Part shown: positions 8,887 to 17,851 of the stretch, piece by piece
Position numbering within the stretch: the first letter of the stretch is position 1
Layout: each line of letters opens with the position of its first letter
Source of the DNA: Enterovibrio calviensis DSM 14347
GTDB lineage: Bacteria > Pseudomonadota > Gammaproteobacteria > Enterobacterales > Vibrionaceae
Assembly (NCBI RefSeq): GCF_000621165.1
Contig: NZ_JHZA01000001.1
Location: 744,001-808,000, forward strand
DNA: 64,000 nucleotides
Reading direction: 5' to 3'
Notes under the pieces: generated by a model
What the model was told of the DNA's origin: nothing
What the model saw: only the letters and a program-made list of their open reading frames with translations
The model's database searches: none
Made by a program: the position numbers and the translations under genes

Positions 8887-9129
8887 ATGAACCAAGCACG
8901 CGCAGAGAACCTTTACTACTTCCTGCGAAACCAAAACACGCCTCAGGCTGAGATTAACATCGTGATTGAACGCCTATTCGACGTACACGGTATCGATCTT
9001 AGAAAACTGGATCTGCACTACCGCATGAACAGAGGCTATTCCCCAAATCGTTTTGACATCAATACCTATGGTGGCGCAGGGTCTCGTACCATGAATCAAA
9101 CGCGACAAATGCAACGCACAGAGCGATAA
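8887..9129 (+). CDS. Small protein of unknown function
   Basis: 80 residues starting MNQARAENLYYFLRNQNTPQ. The ATG at 8887 has GGGAGG nine bases upstream, which decides it over the in-frame TTG at 8869. The protein is polar and basic, predicted helical in the first half (AEINIVIERLFDVHGIDL) and ends in a Gln/Arg-rich tail. No membrane segment or cysteine is present. It is followed by a strong terminator, which supports its being a real gene. I do not recognise a family. Confidence 0.65.
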   Translation: MNQARAENLYYFLRNQNTPQAEINIVIERLFDVHGIDLRKLDLHYRMNRGYSPNRFDINTYGGAGSRTMNQTRQMQRTER

Positions 9130-9159
9130 ACAGCAGGCTATTGTCAGCTGGCTTATGAT

Positions 9160-9199
9160 AAAAAAAGAGGATCAGGCCGAGCCCTGATCCTCTTTTTTT
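9160..9199. terminator. Bidirectional terminator
   Basis: Stem of A-run plus GAGGATCAGG paired with CCTGATCCTC plus T-run around a short loop. It serves the small gene at 8887 and the convergent fumC operon. Confidence 0.92.
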
Positions 9200-9285
9200 A
9201 GTTGTCACACCCGTGTTATGTCGCGCTGTTGTTCTCAGTAAGGCTTTCTCTATAATCCTCACTTCTCACTCGCGATTTCAGATGT

Positions 9286-10674
9286 CTATTCGTTTGCAAC
9301 GCCACCTTTGGTTAGTGCGGTTGGGTCAAGCAATCGTTCCAGTGTTTCTCTGTCTAATTCCGTCTCTTCTTCCGCCACATCAATGATTGCGCGCCCTTCC
9401 TTGTAAGCTTTCTTCGCGATGGCGGCGGCTTTCAAATACCCAATAACAGGATTCAGCGCCGTGACGAGAATCGGGTTCTTTGCCAGCGCGATGTTGAGGT
9501 TATCTTCTCGCACGGTAAACGTCTTAATGGCCTTATCGGCCAACGCATTAGCGCTGTTTGCTAGCAAGTCGATGCTTTCCAAAATGTTGTGCGCAATCAC
9601 TGGTAGCATAACGTTGAGTTGGAAGTTGCCAGATTGACCCGCAACCGTAATGGTTGCGTCGTTACCGATGACTTGCGCCGAGGCCATGGCCGCCGCTTCG
9701 GGTATAACAGGGTTCACTTTCCCCGGCATGATTGACGACCCCGGTTGCAAAGCCTGAAGCTCGATTTCACCCAAACCTGCTAATGGGCCTGAATTCATCC
9801 AGCGTAGATCGTTGGCGATTTTCATGATGGCAACGGCAGCCGTTTTTAACTGTCCGGATAGCGCAACAATGGCGTCTTGGCTGCTGAGATTAAAGAAGAA
9901 GTTCACACTCGGAGTAAAAGACGTTTTCGTCAGTTGTGAAAGGTTGTCTGCAAACTGTGCAGCAAAACGCGGATCCGCATTGATGCCAGTTCCTACAGCG
10001 GTACCGCCCTGAGCAAGCGCGCGAACGGCTGACAAACTATGTTCAATAGCGCATTTGGCGTGGTCTATTTGGTATTGCCATCCCGCCAGTTCTTGGTCAA
10101 ACGTCACTGGCATCGCGTCCATCAAGTGGGTGCGACCGGTTTTGACTGTCTTACCGACTTCGATACGCTTTTCACTCAGTGTTGATATCAAATGCTCTAG
10201 GGCCGGTAGTAACTGTTTTTCGACGCTTAATACGGTGCTGATCTGTATCGCGGTTGGGATAACATCATTGCTGCTTTGCCCCATATTAACGTGGTCATTC
10301 GGAGATACGTCACCACCAAGCGCTTTGCTCGCGAGTGTTGCGATCACCTCATTCGCGTTCATGTTTGAACTGGTACCAGAGCCTGTTTGGAATACATCAA
10401 TTGGAAACTGATCAAGATGTTGACCGTTGATGATGTCTTGCGACGCTTCTGCGATCACTTGTGCAATGTCACCTTCAAGTAAACCAAGCTGCGTGTTGGT
10501 GAGTGCCGCAGACTGTTTGATGTATGCCAGCGCCTTGATAAATGAGACAGGCATGGTGTGCTTGCTAAATGCAAAGTTGTCTACAGCGCGCTGAGTTTGC
10601 GCCTGATAAAGGGCATTCTCTGGGACGTTCACGTCGCCCATGCTGTCTGTTTCTGTGCGAAATGTTTGCGTCAT
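9286..10674 (-). CDS. fumC: Class II fumarate hydratase
   Basis: 462 residues, the normal length. It hydrates fumarate to malate in the TCA cycle and, unlike class I fumarases, needs no Fe-S cluster. The superfamily signature GSSIMPGKVNP is present near residue 318, along with the active-site segments TGSGTSSNMNANEV and GRTHLMDAMPV. The start has AAGG upstream. It lies 22 bases after a fagA-like gene, and the pair sits behind a Fur box. That arrangement matches the iron-starvation-induced fumC operons of pseudomonads, where FumC replaces the iron-dependent enzyme. No sodA follows here. Confidence 0.95.
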   Translation of the reverse strand: MTQTFRTETDSMGDVNVPENALYQAQTQRAVDNFAFSKHTMPVSFIKALAYIKQSAALTNTQLGLLEGDIAQVIAEASQDIINGQHLDQFPIDVFQTGSGTSSNMNANEVIATLASKALGGDVSPNDHVNMGQSSNDVIPTAIQISTVLSVEKQLLPALEHLISTLSEKRIEVGKTVKTGRTHLMDAMPVTFDQELAGWQYQIDHAKCAIEHSLSAVRALAQGGTAVGTGINADPRFAAQFADNLSQLTKTSFTPSVNFFFNLSSQDAIVALSGQLKTAAVAIMKIANDLRWMNSGPLAGLGEIELQALQPGSSIMPGKVNPVIPEAAAMASAQVIGNDATITVAGQSGNFQLNVMLPVIAHNILESIDLLANSANALADKAIKTFTVREDNLNIALAKNPILVTALNPVIGYLKAAAIAKKAYKEGRAIIDVAEEETELDRETLERLLDPTALTKGGVANE

Positions 10675-10696
10675 ACCTTATCCTGTCCTTTTGAAA

Positions 10697-11077
10697 TCAA
10701 TCGAGTGGTGCTTGAAGATGTTGCAGCAACATTTGAAGCTGGATGAATTTTCTGTCGCCGTCGGGTACTTGCACATAGTGACGTTGTAACGCATAGAGCG
10801 GGCTATGAACTGCATCTAGGCATACTCGTCGGAAATTATGGTTCTTGTACGGACTTTGAATGGCATCGAGGAGTCTGAAATAGACCTGACGAAGAAAAAG
10901 TTCGTTCAATATGATGTTTTCGTTCTCGGCACCAAGTTCATGATAGGACGCCAACATCAATCCTGTTTGCACAAATCCCTGCACGACATCGGGTTCGTAA
11001 CCAAAGGCGCCATGGTCTGTATCGAATCGATCTTTCGCCTTGAAATATGCATTATAGTGTTGTTGTTCAGCATCCAT
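10697..11077 (-). CDS. Small FagA/OrfX-like protein in Fur-controlled fumC operon
   Basis: 126 residues, soluble, rich in aromatic and helical residues, with no signal peptide and a single Cys (VCLDAVHS). It lies directly upstream of fumC with a 22-bp gap and is the first gene after a strong Fur box. In Pseudomonas the Fur-regulated cluster fagA-fumC-orfX-sodA has small proteins of unknown function in comparable positions. This gene could belong to one of those families, but the assignment is by context rather than by a motif I can verify. The biochemical role is unknown; expression under iron limitation is expected. Confidence 0.65.
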   Translation of the reverse strand: MDAEQQHYNAYFKAKDRFDTDHGAFGYEPDVVQGFVQTGLMLASYHELGAENENIILNELFLRQVYFRLLDAIQSPYKNHNFRRVCLDAVHSPLYALQRHYVQVPDGDRKFIQLQMLLQHLQAPLD

Positions 11078-11109
11078 TATCAGTCTCTTTATTTCCCCGC
11101 CAAAACTGC

Positions 11110-11128
11110 AATGATAATTATTATCATT
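11110..11128. promoter_or_regulatory. Fur box
   Basis: AATGATAATTATTATCATT is a near-perfect inverted repeat and matches the 19-bp Fur consensus GATAATGATAATCATTATC at most positions. It lies 33 bases upstream of the start of the first gene of the fumC operon, at the place expected for the promoter -10 region. It predicts repression by Fe(II)-Fur. Confidence 0.85.
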
Positions 11129-11274
11129 TAATGAATCTTATAACAACCCTGAGTTTGTTGGGTTTACTGGTTGAGACATGAATGAGAAATAGACTGACCG
11201 CCAACCTCACCCTATGGGTAAAATTAAGACGCAAACAAAAGCGAGTGAAGCTTGAAAACACAAACGATAGGTAA

Positions 11275-11298
11275 CAAAAAAGGGCACATGGTGCCCTT
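11275..11298 (-). terminator. Terminator of trxC
   Basis: Stem AAGGGCAC / GTGCCCTT with a 3-base loop. On the minus strand it is followed by a run of T, some 65 bases past the trxC stop. Confidence 0.85.
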
Positions 11299-11363
11299 TC
11301 ATCGTTTTCTTCTCTCATAGGTTTCCCAAGCGAGAAAACTAAACGAGAAGCTATATCGTCAGA

Positions 11364-11792
11364 TTAAATTGACTGATCTAACCAAGCGGTAAATTCTGAT
11401 TGTGGCAGCGCACCATTGATTTGATTCGCCATTTTTCCGTCTTTGAACACCATGATGGTTGGAATACTTCTGATGCGGTATTTCGCACCCAATTGCTGCT
11501 CTTGTTCGGTGTTCACTTTCACGAAGATGACATCGTCACCTTTGTTGGCGGCGGTGGCTTCAAATATCGGACCAAAGCTTTGGCAAGGGCCACACCACGG
11601 TGCCCAGAAGTCAATCACGACGGGTTTTCCTGATGCAATTAGCGCGTCCATGTTGGCTTCGGTGCCTTCGATAGGCTTGCCGTTGATCAGTGATGATTTA
11701 CACACGCCACAACTTGGGTTGTCATCAACACGCTCTGCCGGAATGCGGTTTAGTTTTTGGCAGTGGGGACAACGCACGGTTAATGTACTCAT
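11364..11792 (-). CDS. trxC: Thioredoxin 2
   Basis: 142 residues. The N-terminal zinc ribbon typical of TrxC is intact (CPHC at 8-11 and CGVC at 28-31), followed by a thioredoxin domain with WCGPC at 66-70. It is a cytosolic disulfide reductase, usually linked to oxidative stress. The start at 11792 is preceded by GGGAAGG and begins MSTLTVRCPH. The in-frame extension to 11903 runs into the intergenic repeat element and is not coding. Because the repeat lies directly upstream, it may contribute to or insulate the promoter. Confidence 0.95.
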   Translation of the reverse strand: MSTLTVRCPHCQKLNRIPAERVDDNPSCGVCKSSLINGKPIEGTEANMDALIASGKPVVIDFWAPWCGPCQSFGPIFEATAANKGDDVIFVKVNTEQEQQLGAKYRIRSIPTIMVFKDGKMANQINGALPQSEFTAWLDQSI

Positions 11793-11845
11793 AATCAAAC
11801 CTTCCCTTTGTTTATCTTGTTCATATTTGTTCTGTTTATGGTTTG

Positions 11846-11996
11846 TATACCCAAGTAGCCTGAAGATGCAGGATTCAGCGAGCTTGACTGACGTTATGAT
11901 CAAGGCGTCCCTTTGCTGATGTAGTGAGCTCCATCAAAAAGGGACAACACCGAGCATGGCCTCTGAAATCGAGCATCTTCAGGTTACTTGGGTGTA
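11846..11996. repeat. Intergenic inverted-repeat element, copy 1 (151 bp)
   Basis: Ends TATACCCAAGTAGCCTGAAG and, inverted, CTTCAGGTTACTTGGGTGTA form about 24-bp terminal inverted repeats. The interior closely matches the 21086-21351 copy but lacks about 115 bp between GAGCATGG and CCTCTGAAATC. No protein is encoded. It looks like a non-autonomous, MITE-like element between trxC and a LysR gene. Confidence 0.85.
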
Positions 11997-12096
11997 GACT
12001 AAACCGCTCATGCAAAAAACACCATTGGGTTTTGTCTATGAGTTTGATAGCTAAGAGCAATTGATCAGCGCGATTGATTAACGCTGTTAATTATTA

Positions 12097-12996
12097 CTAT
12101 GAGTCAGTGCTACGTGGTTCAACTGTGCGTAGTGATGAAATGCAAAGTTCGAAAAAGTCATAAGCCTGCGGCGAAATGTACCGATCGCGCAGGCGAAATA
12201 CGCCAATTTGCCTTTCGACATCTGGCGATGCTAGGGGTAGCCAGCACAGGTGTTCAGAGTATTCAGGAAAAGCCAATTTTGGGAGTGTGGTGATACCAAT
12301 CCCTAGCTCTAATACCGAAAACAGTGAGGTAATGTTCTCAACACTATAAAGGGCGTTAGCAGCAAGAACATGAGCGGGAGTCGGCTCCAACAGCGAGCAG
12401 GTACCGTTTTTGACGAACGGAAACGGCGTGAGCGCTTCCCACTCTAAGGGCGCATTTGTCGATGCTAGTGCATGGTCACGAAGGCAAACAACACCAATGG
12501 GATCCTCCATAAGCCGCGTGAATTCAATACGGTCATCCTGAATGTGTAAACAGTTTCCCAATGCCAGATCAACATCTCCCGCAAGCAGGCGAGCTTCAAC
12601 CCCTGCGGCATTGTCGTCAATCAGGGCTACCTCAACGTTGGGGTGGCTGTCTTTGTATTCAGCCAAAATACCCGGAATAAGTTTCGCGGCAACCGAAGGC
12701 ACGCTAGCAATTCGTACTTGCCCTCGTTGACCGGCAGCGGCAGCGCGTAGGTCTGAATTGAGATCGTCATAGCGGGTTAGAAACGCGTTGATTTTCGGTA
12801 AGCAGAATTCCCCAAATGGCGTCAACTTGGCTTTGTGCCCTGAATCAAACAGTGTCTGCCCGAGGATCTTTTCTAACTCTTTGACGGATGTCGATAAAGC
12901 GGCTTGTGTGCGATTCGCCTTAGACGCAGCCGCCCTAAAGCCTCTTTGTTCTGCCACCAACGAAAAATGCTTGAGCTGCTGAAGTTTGATGTCCAT
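12097..12996 (-). CDS. LysR-family regulator
   Basis: 299 residues. The N-terminal winged helix-turn-helix is clear (LKHFSLVAEQRGFRAAASKA, then ELEKILGQTLFD), followed by a periplasmic-binding-like effector domain from about residue 90 (GQVRIASVPSVAAKLIPGIL). It is transcribed divergently from the RidA/ALDH/M19-like/BCCT operon with a 140-bp shared promoter region, so it most likely controls that operon in response to the imported substrate or a breakdown product. The effector is unknown. Confidence 0.9.
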   Translation of the reverse strand: MDIKLQQLKHFSLVAEQRGFRAAASKANRTQAALSTSVKELEKILGQTLFDSGHKAKLTPFGEFCLPKINAFLTRYDDLNSDLRAAAAGQRGQVRIASVPSVAAKLIPGILAEYKDSHPNVEVALIDDNAAGVEARLLAGDVDLALGNCLHIQDDRIEFTRLMEDPIGVVCLRDHALASTNAPLEWEALTPFPFVKNGTCSLLEPTPAHVLAANALYSVENITSLFSVLELGIGITTLPKLAFPEYSEHLCWLPLASPDVERQIGVFRLRDRYISPQAYDFFELCISSLRTVEPRSTDS

Positions 12997-13026
12997 GCGC
13001 GTAATCCTCCGTGAGTTTCATTTCTA

Positions 13027-13077
13027 TTGATAAGTAAAATTGAACAATTGTCAAAAATTAACCGTTCGATTTATCAA
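13027..13077. promoter_or_regulatory. Candidate LysR operator region
   Basis: In the divergent promoter, TTGATAA (13027-13033) is matched by TTATCAA (13071-13077). Between them lies the near-palindrome TTGAACAATTGTCAA (13040-13054), which fits the T-N11-A pattern of LysR binding sites. The assignment to the adjacent regulator is an inference. Confidence 0.5.
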
Positions 13078-13136
13078 GTGTTGTGAGGCAGGATTTAACT
13101 ATACGTTAACAACTGCGCGAAATGAGAAGGAAATCC

Positions 13137-13541
13137 ATGTCAGCTTTATCTCTTTCTATGCCGAAGAAGAGGGTTTATCAAACCGAGCTTTTTGCATCTA
13201 AAGCACCTCTTGAGTGGGTCGTCACTCACAACGGGACGCTGTATACAGCGCAAATACCCATTGATGGCGATGGCAACTTAGTGAAAGGGGGAATTGAAGC
13301 GCAAACCCGGCAAACCATGGATAACCTGATGCACACACTTGAGGCCGCTGGCGTAGACAGTGATGCCGTGTTGCAAGTTCTGATCTATGTAACAGATCGT
13401 GATGACCTACCTAAGGTAAACACTATCTATGCAGAGTATTTTTCTGCGCCGTTTCCGAACAGAGCGGCAATGGTTGTTGCGGGACTAGCGCGAGAAGGCA
13501 TGTTGATTGAATTGGTCGTGTATGCCGCTGTGCCACAATAG
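13137..13541 (+). CDS. RidA (YjgF/YER057c/UK114) family protein
   Basis: 134 residues. The family hydrolyses reactive enamine/imine intermediates released by PLP enzymes or amine oxidation, or performs pathway-specific deaminations. The C-terminal motif PFPNRAAMVVAGLAREGMLIELVVYA resembles the RidA core (P.R..V....L...LIEI...A). The residue usually Arg105 in active deaminases falls in NRAAM and seems kept. The ATG at 13137 has GAGAAGG upstream and is preferred to that at 13122. It is the first gene of an operon with an aldehyde dehydrogenase, suggesting an amine or imine-producing catabolic route. Confidence 0.85.
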   Translation: MSALSLSMPKKRVYQTELFASKAPLEWVVTHNGTLYTAQIPIDGDGNLVKGGIEAQTRQTMDNLMHTLEAAGVDSDAVLQVLIYVTDRDDLPKVNTIYAEYFSAPFPNRAAMVVAGLAREGMLIELVVYAAVPQ

Positions 13542-13615
13542 ATTTATCGACCTGCTTATGTCGACATTGGATAGCCAGGCTAAGAAACGGATTTGAAAAA
13601 TTTAAGGAGCATCAA

Positions 13616-15064
13616 ATGACGCACAACACGGAAAGCGCCCTCTATATCGGCGGGGAATGGCAACAAGGTAAGAGCACGGTTGCCAACATCAACCCATCAA
13701 ACATTCGCGAATCCCTTGGTGATTACGCGCAGGCAAGCGAAGCGCAAGTTCAGATGGCGATAGCGTGCGCCCGAGAAGCGCAGCCTACGTGGGAAAAAAC
13801 GCCGTTGGAGCAAAAGCAAAAAGTGCTGCAAAACATTGGTGATGAGCTAATCGCTCGTTGCGATGAATTGGGACGCTTGCTGTCTTGTGAAGAGGGGAAA
13901 CCCTTTGCCGAAGGGCGTGGTGAAGTGTATCGCGCAGGACAATTTTTCCAGTACTACGCAGCAGAAGTGCTTCGTCAGATGGGTGACATTGCAGAATCAG
14001 TAAGGCCGGGTGTGCAGGTAGAAGTGACCCGCGAAGCCGTCGGGGTGGTGGCGATTATCTCTCCTTGGAATTTCCCGACTGCAACAGCGTCTTGGAAAAT
14101 CGCCCCTGCATTGGCGTTTGGTAACAGTGTGATTTGGAAGCCGGCCAATTTAACGCCAGCGAGCGCTGTGGCATTAGCGGACATCATTCATCGTTCAGGT
14201 TTGCCTTCTGGTGCGTTCAACTTGGTGTTGGGCTCTGGCGGCGACGTGGGCGACAGCTTGATCAATAGCCCTTATATCGATGCAGTGAGCTTCACTGGCT
14301 CAGTCGATGTAGGCCGAAAAGTTGCCGCAGCTACAGCCCCCAATTTCGTTCGTTGCCAGTTAGAAATGGGCAGCAAGAATGCCTTGGTTATTGCAGACGA
14401 TGCTGACTTGCAAGTCGCGGTTGAAGCGACCATTGCGGGTTCGTTTTCGGGTACGGGTCAGAAATGTACTGCGTCATCGCGCCTTATCGTGATGGACAGC
14501 ATTCACGATGCTTACGTGGATGCGCTGTCTCAGCGTATGGCTCAGTTAAAAGTGGGACATGCATTGGATGAAGGCGTGTTCATGGGGCCTGTGGTTGATG
14601 AAAAACAGCTGTCATCAAACCTCGCTTGGGTCGATCGTGCGAGAGAGCTGGGTGGTGAACTTGTCACTGGCGGCGAGCGTGTAACCCGCGAACATGAAGG
14701 TTTCTATATGTCGCCAACCTTGTTTATCAATACGCAAAACAACTGGGATGTGAATCAAGAAGAACTGTTCGCCCCGATGGCATGTGTTCAACGTGTTCAT
14801 TCCCTAGAAGAAGCGATTGCTAACGCAAATGACACGCGCTTTGGTCTCACGGCAGGCATTGTCACCACCAGTTTGAAAAACAGCGCCTTGTTTAAGCAAC
14901 AAGCTCAGACAGGGTGTGTGATGGTCAACTTGCCGACAGCAGGAACGGATTACCACGTGCCATTTGGTGGCAGAAAAGAATCGAGCTTTGGCCCAAGAGA
15001 GCAGGGTATGTATGCGCGTGATTTTTACACCATTGTGAAAACCGCATACCAACGCCCTTACTAA
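13616..15064 (+). CDS. NAD(P)-dependent aldehyde dehydrogenase
   Basis: 482 residues, full length. Catalytic residues are all visible: Asn152 in SPWNFP, Lys175 in WKPAN, the FTGSVDVG cofactor motif near 226, Glu250 in LEMGSKNAL and nucleophile Cys284 in GTGQKCTASSR. The MGSKNAL and GQKCTASSR variants are typical of the alpha-ketoglutarate-semialdehyde and related dehydrogenase group. It oxidises an aldehyde to an acid, probably a semialdehyde from the compound imported by the BCCT carrier. The exact substrate is not readable from sequence. An AAGGAGC ribosome-binding site precedes the ATG. It lies 74 bp after the RidA gene. Confidence 0.9.
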   Translation: MTHNTESALYIGGEWQQGKSTVANINPSNIRESLGDYAQASEAQVQMAIACAREAQPTWEKTPLEQKQKVLQNIGDELIARCDELGRLLSCEEGKPFAEGRGEVYRAGQFFQYYAAEVLRQMGDIAESVRPGVQVEVTREAVGVVAIISPWNFPTATASWKIAPALAFGNSVIWKPANLTPASAVALADIIHRSGLPSGAFNLVLGSGGDVGDSLINSPYIDAVSFTGSVDVGRKVAAATAPNFVRCQLEMGSKNALVIADDADLQVAVEATIAGSFSGTGQKCTASSRLIVMDSIHDAYVDALSQRMAQLKVGHALDEGVFMGPVVDEKQLSSNLAWVDRARELGGELVTGGERVTREHEGFYMSPTLFINTQNNWDVNQEELFAPMACVQRVHSLEEAIANANDTRFGLTAGIVTTSLKNSALFKQQAQTGCVMVNLPTAGTDYHVPFGGRKESSFGPREQGMYARDFYTIVKTAYQRPY

Positions 15065-15101
15065 TTTGGTCACCGTTACGCGTTTCGAGCAAGGAGTTTC
15101 C

Positions 15102-16091
15102 ATGTATCAGAATGAAATCATCATCGACGGATTGCAGTACTGCCATTGGGATCGTGCCTATTTTCAGTCGCTACAACAAAGCGGTGTCACCGCGGTACAC
15201 GCGACCTTGGTGTACCACGAGAATGCCAGAGAAACCTTGACCCGTTTTGCTGAGTGGAACCTGCTGTTTGAACGCAATGCGGATGTCATTATGCCTGTGA
15301 TGACGATGGATGATGTGCGAGAAGCCAAGCGCCTGGGCAAAGTCGGCATCTTCTTTGGCGCGCAAAATTGCTCCCCGATTGATGATGAGATCGGTCTGGT
15401 TGAAGTGATGCGAAAGCAAGGTCTGCTGATCATGCAACTGACTTACAACAACCAAAGTTTGTTGGCGACAGGCTGCTATGAAAAGGATGACGCGGGAATT
15501 ACCCGCTTTGGTAAGCAGGTTGTCGAAGAAATGAACCGTGTCGGCATGGTGATTGATATGTCCCATAGCTCGGAACGTTCAACGCTGGAGGCTGTTGATC
15601 TGTCCTCTCGCCCGATCTGCATCAGTCATGCCAATCCAACAAAAGCGCACTCCGCATTAAGAAACAAATCCTCAAAGGTTATTCAGGCGCTCACCGCGCG
15701 TGGGGGTCTATTGGGTTTTAGTCTCTATCCGTTTCATTTACCGGATGGAAGTAACTGCAGCCTAGATACGTTCTGTCAGATGATCGCCGACACCGCCAAT
15801 GAGTTTGGTGTGGAGCATTTGGCAATAGGAAGTGATTTGTGTCTGAACCAACCACAAAGTGTGTTGGATTGGATGCGAAATGGTAAATGGTCGAAAAGCC
15901 CCGATTATGGAGAAGGCTCGGCTTCGAATGCTGGGTGGCCAGCGGCACTGCCATGGTTCCCAGACAGTAGTGGTATGAAAAATATTTATAAGGGATTGCG
16001 CGATATTGGGTTCAACGACGCCGAAGTCACCGCGGTGATGGGGCGAAATTGGCTCAACTTTTTAGAAGCGGGTTTAAAACCCACTCACTAA
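15102..16091 (+). CDS. M19 membrane-dipeptidase-like protein with altered metal site
   Basis: 329 residues. AAGGAG eleven bases before the ATG at 15102 decides the start. The fold and several M19 (renal dipeptidase) motifs are present: VIDMSHSSERST (His155), ICISHANP (His176), RGGLLGFSLYP and AIGSD (Asp245). However, the canonical DGHxD opening is DGLQYCHWD, with an H-x-D four residues late. The bridging Glu position reads GAQNCSPI (Gln88). The di-zinc site may therefore be changed, and the substrate may not be a dipeptide. From memory, similar proteins occur near glycine-betaine catabolic genes in pseudomonads. It sits in the operon between an aldehyde dehydrogenase and a BCCT transporter. 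Confidence 0.8.
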   Translation: MYQNEIIIDGLQYCHWDRAYFQSLQQSGVTAVHATLVYHENARETLTRFAEWNLLFERNADVIMPVMTMDDVREAKRLGKVGIFFGAQNCSPIDDEIGLVEVMRKQGLLIMQLTYNNQSLLATGCYEKDDAGITRFGKQVVEEMNRVGMVIDMSHSSERSTLEAVDLSSRPICISHANPTKAHSALRNKSSKVIQALTARGGLLGFSLYPFHLPDGSNCSLDTFCQMIADTANEFGVEHLAIGSDLCLNQPQSVLDWMRNGKWSKSPDYGEGSASNAGWPAALPWFPDSSGMKNIYKGLRDIGFNDAEVTAVMGRNWLNFLEAGLKPTH

Positions 16092-16156
16092 CTATCGCAG
16101 TGCGGGTTTTGCCCGCTCACAAGGATTAAATACAGTCTGCTAAGACGTGGAGACAG

Positions 16157-17731
16157 ATGATGTCTGATTTACTCAATACCGAGAAGACAACAGCGACGCA
16201 GAAAAAGCAAAGTGTTTGGGCCAAACTGGGGCTCGACAACCCCGTACTTTGGCTAAGTGGCGGCTTTCTTACCGCCTTTGTGGTGATGGCGTTGGTTAAT
16301 AACCAACTGCTTTCTAGCATGGTCAATAGCGGTTTCAGTTGGAGTGTGAGAATCTTCGGCCCTTACTGGCAGTTGCTGTTGCTATTCACCTTTTTGATTG
16401 GCCTCGCCTTGGCGTTCAACCCGTCAACGGGCAAAGTGCGTCTAGGTGCAATGGATAAACCTGAACTCGATACGTTCAAGTGGCTGGCCATCATTCTCTG
16501 TACCTTATTGGCTGGCGGCGGTGTTTTCTGGGCCGCAGCAGAGCCGATTGCGCACTTTGTCAATCCGCCTCCGCTTTATGGTGTGCCGGAAGAAAACATT
16601 CAGCGCCAGGCCTTCAATGCGCTCGCACAGTCTTTCATGCATTGGGGTTTCCTCGCATGGGCGATTCTTGGCACCTTGACCACCATCGTGTTGATGCATC
16701 TTCATTATGACAAAGGCTTACCGCTTAAGCCTCGTACCCTGCTGTATCCTGTGTTTGGTGATCGCGCCATGACAGGTTGGTTAGGTGCTGTGATTGATGC
16801 GTGTTGTATCGTTGCTGTGGCGGCGGGCACCATCGGTCCTATTGGCTTTCTTGGCTTGCAAATCAGCTATGCCTTGAACGCATTGTTCGCGTTACCTGAT
16901 GGCTTTACTACCCAATTTATTATCATTTTATGTGCCATCGCCATCTATACCATTTCTGCACTGAGCGGTGTGAACCGTGGTATCCAGATCCTAAGCCGAT
17001 ACAACGTTATCCTTGCCGTCGCGCTCATGATTTACATTTTATTGGTCGGGCCGACTGACTTCATCATCAATGGCTACGTGCAAGGCGTGGGCACCATGAT
17101 AGACAAGTTCATTCCCATGGCCACGTTCCGCGGTGATATGGGATGGTTGAGCTGGTGGACGGTATTCTTCTGGGGCTGGTTCTTGGGCTACGGGCCGATG
17201 ATGGCCATCTTCATTGCGCGAATTTCGCGAGGAAGAACCATCCGTCAGTTGATTGTCACCATCAGCATTATTGCCCCTTTGATCACCTGTTTCTGGTTCA
17301 CCATTGTCGGTGGCTCCGGTTTGGCGTTCGAAATGGCAGAACCAGGATCGGTCAGTAAAGCGTTTGAAGGGTTTAATCTTCCTGCATCCTTGTTGGCGAT
17401 TACGCAGCAGTTGCCATTCCCGACGTTGATTTCGATCTTGTTCTTGATTTTAACCACGGTATTTATTGTCACAACGGGTGACTCCATGACGTACACCATT
17501 AGTGTGGTGATCAGTGGGGATCTGAACCCGAATGGTCTAATGCGTACCTTCTGGGGTGTCATGATGGGGGCGACGGCCATCATTCTCATTTCGCTAGGTT
17601 CAGGTGGAGTGTCAGCGCTGCAATCATTCATTGTTATTACGGCTGTCCCCGTGTCTTTGATTCTTCTTCCTGCCCTTTGGAATGGGCCGAAAATCGCGTT
17701 GCAGATGGCAAAAGCGCAAGGGCTGGATTAA
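16157..17731 (+). CDS. BCCT-family (betaine/carnitine/choline) transporter
   Basis: 524 residues with about 12 membrane segments. The BCCT signature region is clear near residue 330: DMGWLSWWTVFFWGWFLGYG followed by PMMAIFIARISRGRTIR. The aromatic-rich segment lines the quaternary-ammonium binding site. It imports a betaine-like compound with Na+ or H+, or exchanges it. Two adjacent ATG codons open the gene, with GTGGAGACAG upstream. It lies 65 bp after the M19-like gene and before two unknown genes, and presumably provides the operon's substrate. The C-terminus is short, without the long regulatory tail of osmosensing BetP-type members, which favours a nutritional role. Confidence 0.92.
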   Translation: MMSDLLNTEKTTATQKKQSVWAKLGLDNPVLWLSGGFLTAFVVMALVNNQLLSSMVNSGFSWSVRIFGPYWQLLLLFTFLIGLALAFNPSTGKVRLGAMDKPELDTFKWLAIILCTLLAGGGVFWAAAEPIAHFVNPPPLYGVPEENIQRQAFNALAQSFMHWGFLAWAILGTLTTIVLMHLHYDKGLPLKPRTLLYPVFGDRAMTGWLGAVIDACCIVAVAAGTIGPIGFLGLQISYALNALFALPDGFTTQFIIILCAIAIYTISALSGVNRGIQILSRYNVILAVALMIYILLVGPTDFIINGYVQGVGTMIDKFIPMATFRGDMGWLSWWTVFFWGWFLGYGPMMAIFIARISRGRTIRQLIVTISIIAPLITCFWFTIVGGSGLAFEMAEPGSVSKAFEGFNLPASLLAITQQLPFPTLISILFLILTTVFIVTTGDSMTYTISVVISGDLNPNGLMRTFWGVMMGATAIILISLGSGGVSALQSFIVITAVPVSLILLPALWNGPKIALQMAKAQGLD

Positions 17732-17851
17732 CGCCAAGCTTGATATCTGATTCGACGCATTATCAGGACAACGCCAACTGGCGTTGTTCCCGATACTCTA
17801 AAAAGGCTGAGGAACGGCCTGTTTGTCACGTGATTGAGTATAGGTAAAGTG

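Noticed and set aside
11793-11903. Upstream extension of trxC
   Set aside because: It runs into the inverted-repeat element; the start at 11792 fits the family and has GGGAAGG.
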